Below, piece after piece: positions 13,547 to 15,058 of a stretch of DNA of 15,058 bases; positions within the stretch are counted from its first letter, which is position 1; every line of letters begins with the position of its first letter. The position numbers were made by a program, and so were the translations under genes. The DNA lies in the NCBI GenBank assembly GCA_023265735.1, contig JAHFSN010000013.1:1-15058 (forward strand), written 5' to 3'. This DNA comes from Spirochaetaceae bacterium. Lineage in GTDB: Bacteria; Spirochaetota; Spirochaetia; JABEVK01. The notes below the pieces were generated by a model. The model saw nothing but the letters and a program-made list of their open reading frames with translations. It was not told the origin of the DNA and searched no databases.

Positions 13547-13613
13547 TGTCCCGAGTTGACCGCCTTTGAAGCGAGAGACCCGGCGAACCCGTCAACGCTG
13601 CCAAGGAGCTTCC

Positions 13614-14813
13614 ATGTCTGAGAAAGAAAAGAAAGATAAACCTTCCATTCCCGCGGCCCGAAACGGAAACCAGGAGGAAAAGCTCAAGGCCCTGGAAGCG
13701 GCTCGGCTTCAGATCGAAAAACAGTTCGGGAAGGGGGCCCTGATCCGAATGGGCGACGGTCCCATCAATCAGGGATTGGAAGTGATCCCGTCGGGATCGA
13801 TCTTGCTGGACGAGGCTCTGGGCATCGGCGGGTATCCCAAGGGGCGAATCATCGAGATCTTCGGTCCCGAGTCCTCGGGCAAGACCACCCTGGCCCTCCA
13901 TGCCATCGCCCAGAGTCAGGCCAACGGCGGCGTGGCGGCCTTTATCGACGCCGAGCACGCCCTCGATCCCATGTACGCCAAAAACCTGGGCGTCAACATC
14001 GACGAGCTCTGGGTCAGCCAACCCGACACCGGGGAGCAGGCCCTGGAGATCGCCGAGTCCCTGGTCCGGTCCGGGGGAGTGGATATCATCGTCGTTGACT
14101 CGGTGGCGGCCCTGACGCCCCAGGCGGAAATTGACGGCGAAATGGGGGACAGCCACGTGGGTCTCCAGGCCAGGCTCATGAGCCAGGCGCTCCGAAAACT
14201 GACCGCAACCATCTCGAAGTCGGGGAGCGTCCTGGTCTTCATCAACCAGATCCGCATGAAGATCGGGGTCATGTTTGGAAACCCCGAAACCACCACCGGA
14301 GGGAACGCCCTCAAGTTCTACGCGTCTGTCCGGCTCGACGTCCGCAAGATTGAGACGATCAACAAGGGACAGGACGATGCCATCGGCAACCTCGTTCGGG
14401 TGAAAGTTGTGAAGAACAAGGTGGCGCCGCCCTTCAAGAAGGCCGAAGTGGAGATCCTCTTCGGCCAGGGCATCAGCTACTACGGCAGTCTGCTGGACTG
14501 CGCCCTGAAGTACGAATTGGTCCAGAAGAGCGGAAGCTGGTTCAGTTTTGGGGAAGAGCGCATCGGCCAGGGCCGGGACAACGCCCGTGACTTCCTTCAG
14601 AAGAACCCCGCCATCGCCAAGACCCTGGAAGAGAAACTTCGCAAGATCATCTTCCCCGAAAGGGACATTCCCGGGTCCAAACCCCTGGGAACCGTTAACG
14701 ATAAGGTCGCCCTGGAGGCGGGCCTCAAGGCCGCTTCCGCCGTGGAGCCCAAGGTCGTGAAGGCTCCCAAGGCCGCCGCACCCGTTGAGGAAGGCGGCAC
14801 CGAACTGTTTTGA
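13614..14813 (+). CDS. recA: Recombinase RecA
   Basis: RecA forms ATP-dependent filaments on single-stranded DNA and drives strand exchange in recombinational repair. All core motifs are present: Walker A GPESSGKT (residues 84-91, Lys90), catalytic Glu114 in FIDAEHALD, Walker B IIVVDSVAAL with Asp162, and the switch NQIR with Gln212. The DNA-binding loop MGDSHVGLQARLMSQ and RMKIGVMFGNPETTTGGNALKF also follow the family. Numbering runs 18 ahead of E. coli owing to a Lys/Glu-rich N-terminal extension. The C-terminal tail is Lys/Ala/Glu-rich and ends EEGGTELF, giving 399 residues. The ATG at 13614 has AAGGAG 5 nt upstream (13603-13608); a TTG at 13566 would only add an unconserved basic stretch. 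The stop overlaps folK. Confidence 0.99.
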   Translation: MSEKEKKDKPSIPAARNGNQEEKLKALEAARLQIEKQFGKGALIRMGDGPINQGLEVIPSGSILLDEALGIGGYPKGRIIEIFGPESSGKTTLALHAIAQSQANGGVAAFIDAEHALDPMYAKNLGVNIDELWVSQPDTGEQALEIAESLVRSGGVDIIVVDSVAALTPQAEIDGEMGDSHVGLQARLMSQALRKLTATISKSGSVLVFINQIRMKIGVMFGNPETTTGGNALKFYASVRLDVRKIETINKGQDDAIGNLVRVKVVKNKVAPPFKKAEVEILFGQGISYYGSLLDCALKYELVQKSGSWFSFGEERIGQGRDNARDFLQKNPAIAKTLEEKLRKIIFPERDIPGSKPLGTVNDKVALEAGLKAASAVEPKVVKAPKAAAPVEEGGTELF

Positions 14814-15058
14814 CGCCCGTCGCCGTCGGTATGGGGGGCAACCTTCCTCAAACCCTCGGTGCCCTCGGGCGCGCTCGAGTCTTTCTCAGTCACCTGCTGG
14901 AGTCCGCCAGGTTCTCCTCGCTCTACAGAACGTTACCTCTGCTGGACACCCAGCAGGATCCTTTCTGGAACGCGGTGGCCGTGGGGGGCTGGGCCGGAAG
15001 CGCCGAGGCGTTGCTGGAGAGGCTGCTCATGTTCGAAGCAGGGGAGGGACGACTTCGG
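14810..15058 (+). CDS. folK: Hydroxymethyldihydropterin pyrophosphokinase, 5' part (runs off the right edge)
   Basis: The frame from 14810 to the window end reads as the N-terminal 83 residues of HPPK, which transfers pyrophosphate from ATP to 6-hydroxymethyl-7,8-dihydropterin in folate synthesis. It shows the first strand with the glycine-rich turn (VAVGMGGNLP), SSLYRTLP, the conserved core QQDPFWNAVAV and the end of the next helix, EAGEGRLR, like the family's E-x-x-x-G-R-x-R. The best start is a TTG overlapping the recA stop (TTGA), which gives a normal N-terminus. The next in-frame ATG (14831) would remove the first strand. No good Shine-Dalgarno is within range, so coupling to recA is likely. 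Catalytic residues of the C-terminal half lie outside. Confidence 0.86.
   Translation, partial: MTPVAVGMGGNLPQTLGALGRARVFLSHLLESARFSSLYRTLPLLDTQQDPFWNAVAVGGWAGSAEALLERLLMFEAGEGRLR

Noticed and set aside
13566..13613. Upstream TTG start for recA
   Set aside because: It adds a short basic stretch not expected in RecA; the ATG at 13614 has a strong ribosome binding site.
14939..14956. Perfect 7-bp inverted repeat CTGCTGG-acac-CCAGCAG
   Set aside because: It lies inside folK in the codons for LLDTQQ, with no T tract after it. It is probably a by-product of codon choice.
1..15058. Mobile elements, CRISPR arrays, tRNA or rRNA genes, defence systems
   Set aside because: I saw no transposase, integrase, regularly spaced repeats, cloverleaf with a CCA end or known defence gene. 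All genes are accounted for by housekeeping or uncharacterised envelope and repeat families.

Overview
The window is GC-rich, densely packed bacterial chromosome, and all or nearly all of it is coding. The gene content points to the Spirochaetota, probably a GC-rich free-living or anaerobic lineage. The best evidence is a GreA transcript-cleavage factor sitting at the C-terminus of a ~896-residue protein, an architecture I know from Borrelia and Treponema. The closeness of greA to recA and the number of TPR proteins fit this. I cannot name a genus. No mobile element, CRISPR array, rRNA or tRNA is visible, and no gene looks recently transferred.

Region 1 (1-5957, + strand) is a tightly coupled, mostly envelope operon that enters from the left. 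It holds the C-terminal part of an LptF-type permease, a full LptG-type permease, tgt (queuosine tRNA modification), murJ (lipid II flippase) and an exported HEAT-repeat protein of unknown function. Neighbouring genes overlap by 4-8 nt or lie 9 nt apart, and two of them use GTG starts.

Region 2 (5958-9693, - strand) converges on region 1. It is a two-gene operon: a soluble TPR protein, then the giant GreA fusion. A clear intrinsic terminator (5991-6022) follows greA, and a near-consensus sigma70-type promoter (9709-9736) precedes the TPR gene. The greA fusion has an alpha-helical/TPR-like N-terminal half and an internal small-barrel segment resembling the Tudor/RID modules of UvrD/PcrA, Mfd and CarD. 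The GreA coiled coil and FKBP-like domain are at the end.

Region 3 (9694-13501, + strand) starts from a short divergent intergenic region with a perfect 10-bp tandem repeat and a small palindrome. rpe (pentose phosphate pathway) is followed by three uncharacterised coupled genes: an exported TPR/coiled-coil protein, an exported beta-rich protein, and a TPR protein with one membrane segment and a C-terminal OB-like domain. This trio is the best candidate for an undescribed envelope-associated system, but its function cannot be read from the sequence.

Region 4 (13502-15058, + strand) holds recA with a probable promoter of its own and no recognisable SOS box. The start of folK follows, using a TTG codon overlapping the recA stop and running off the right edge.
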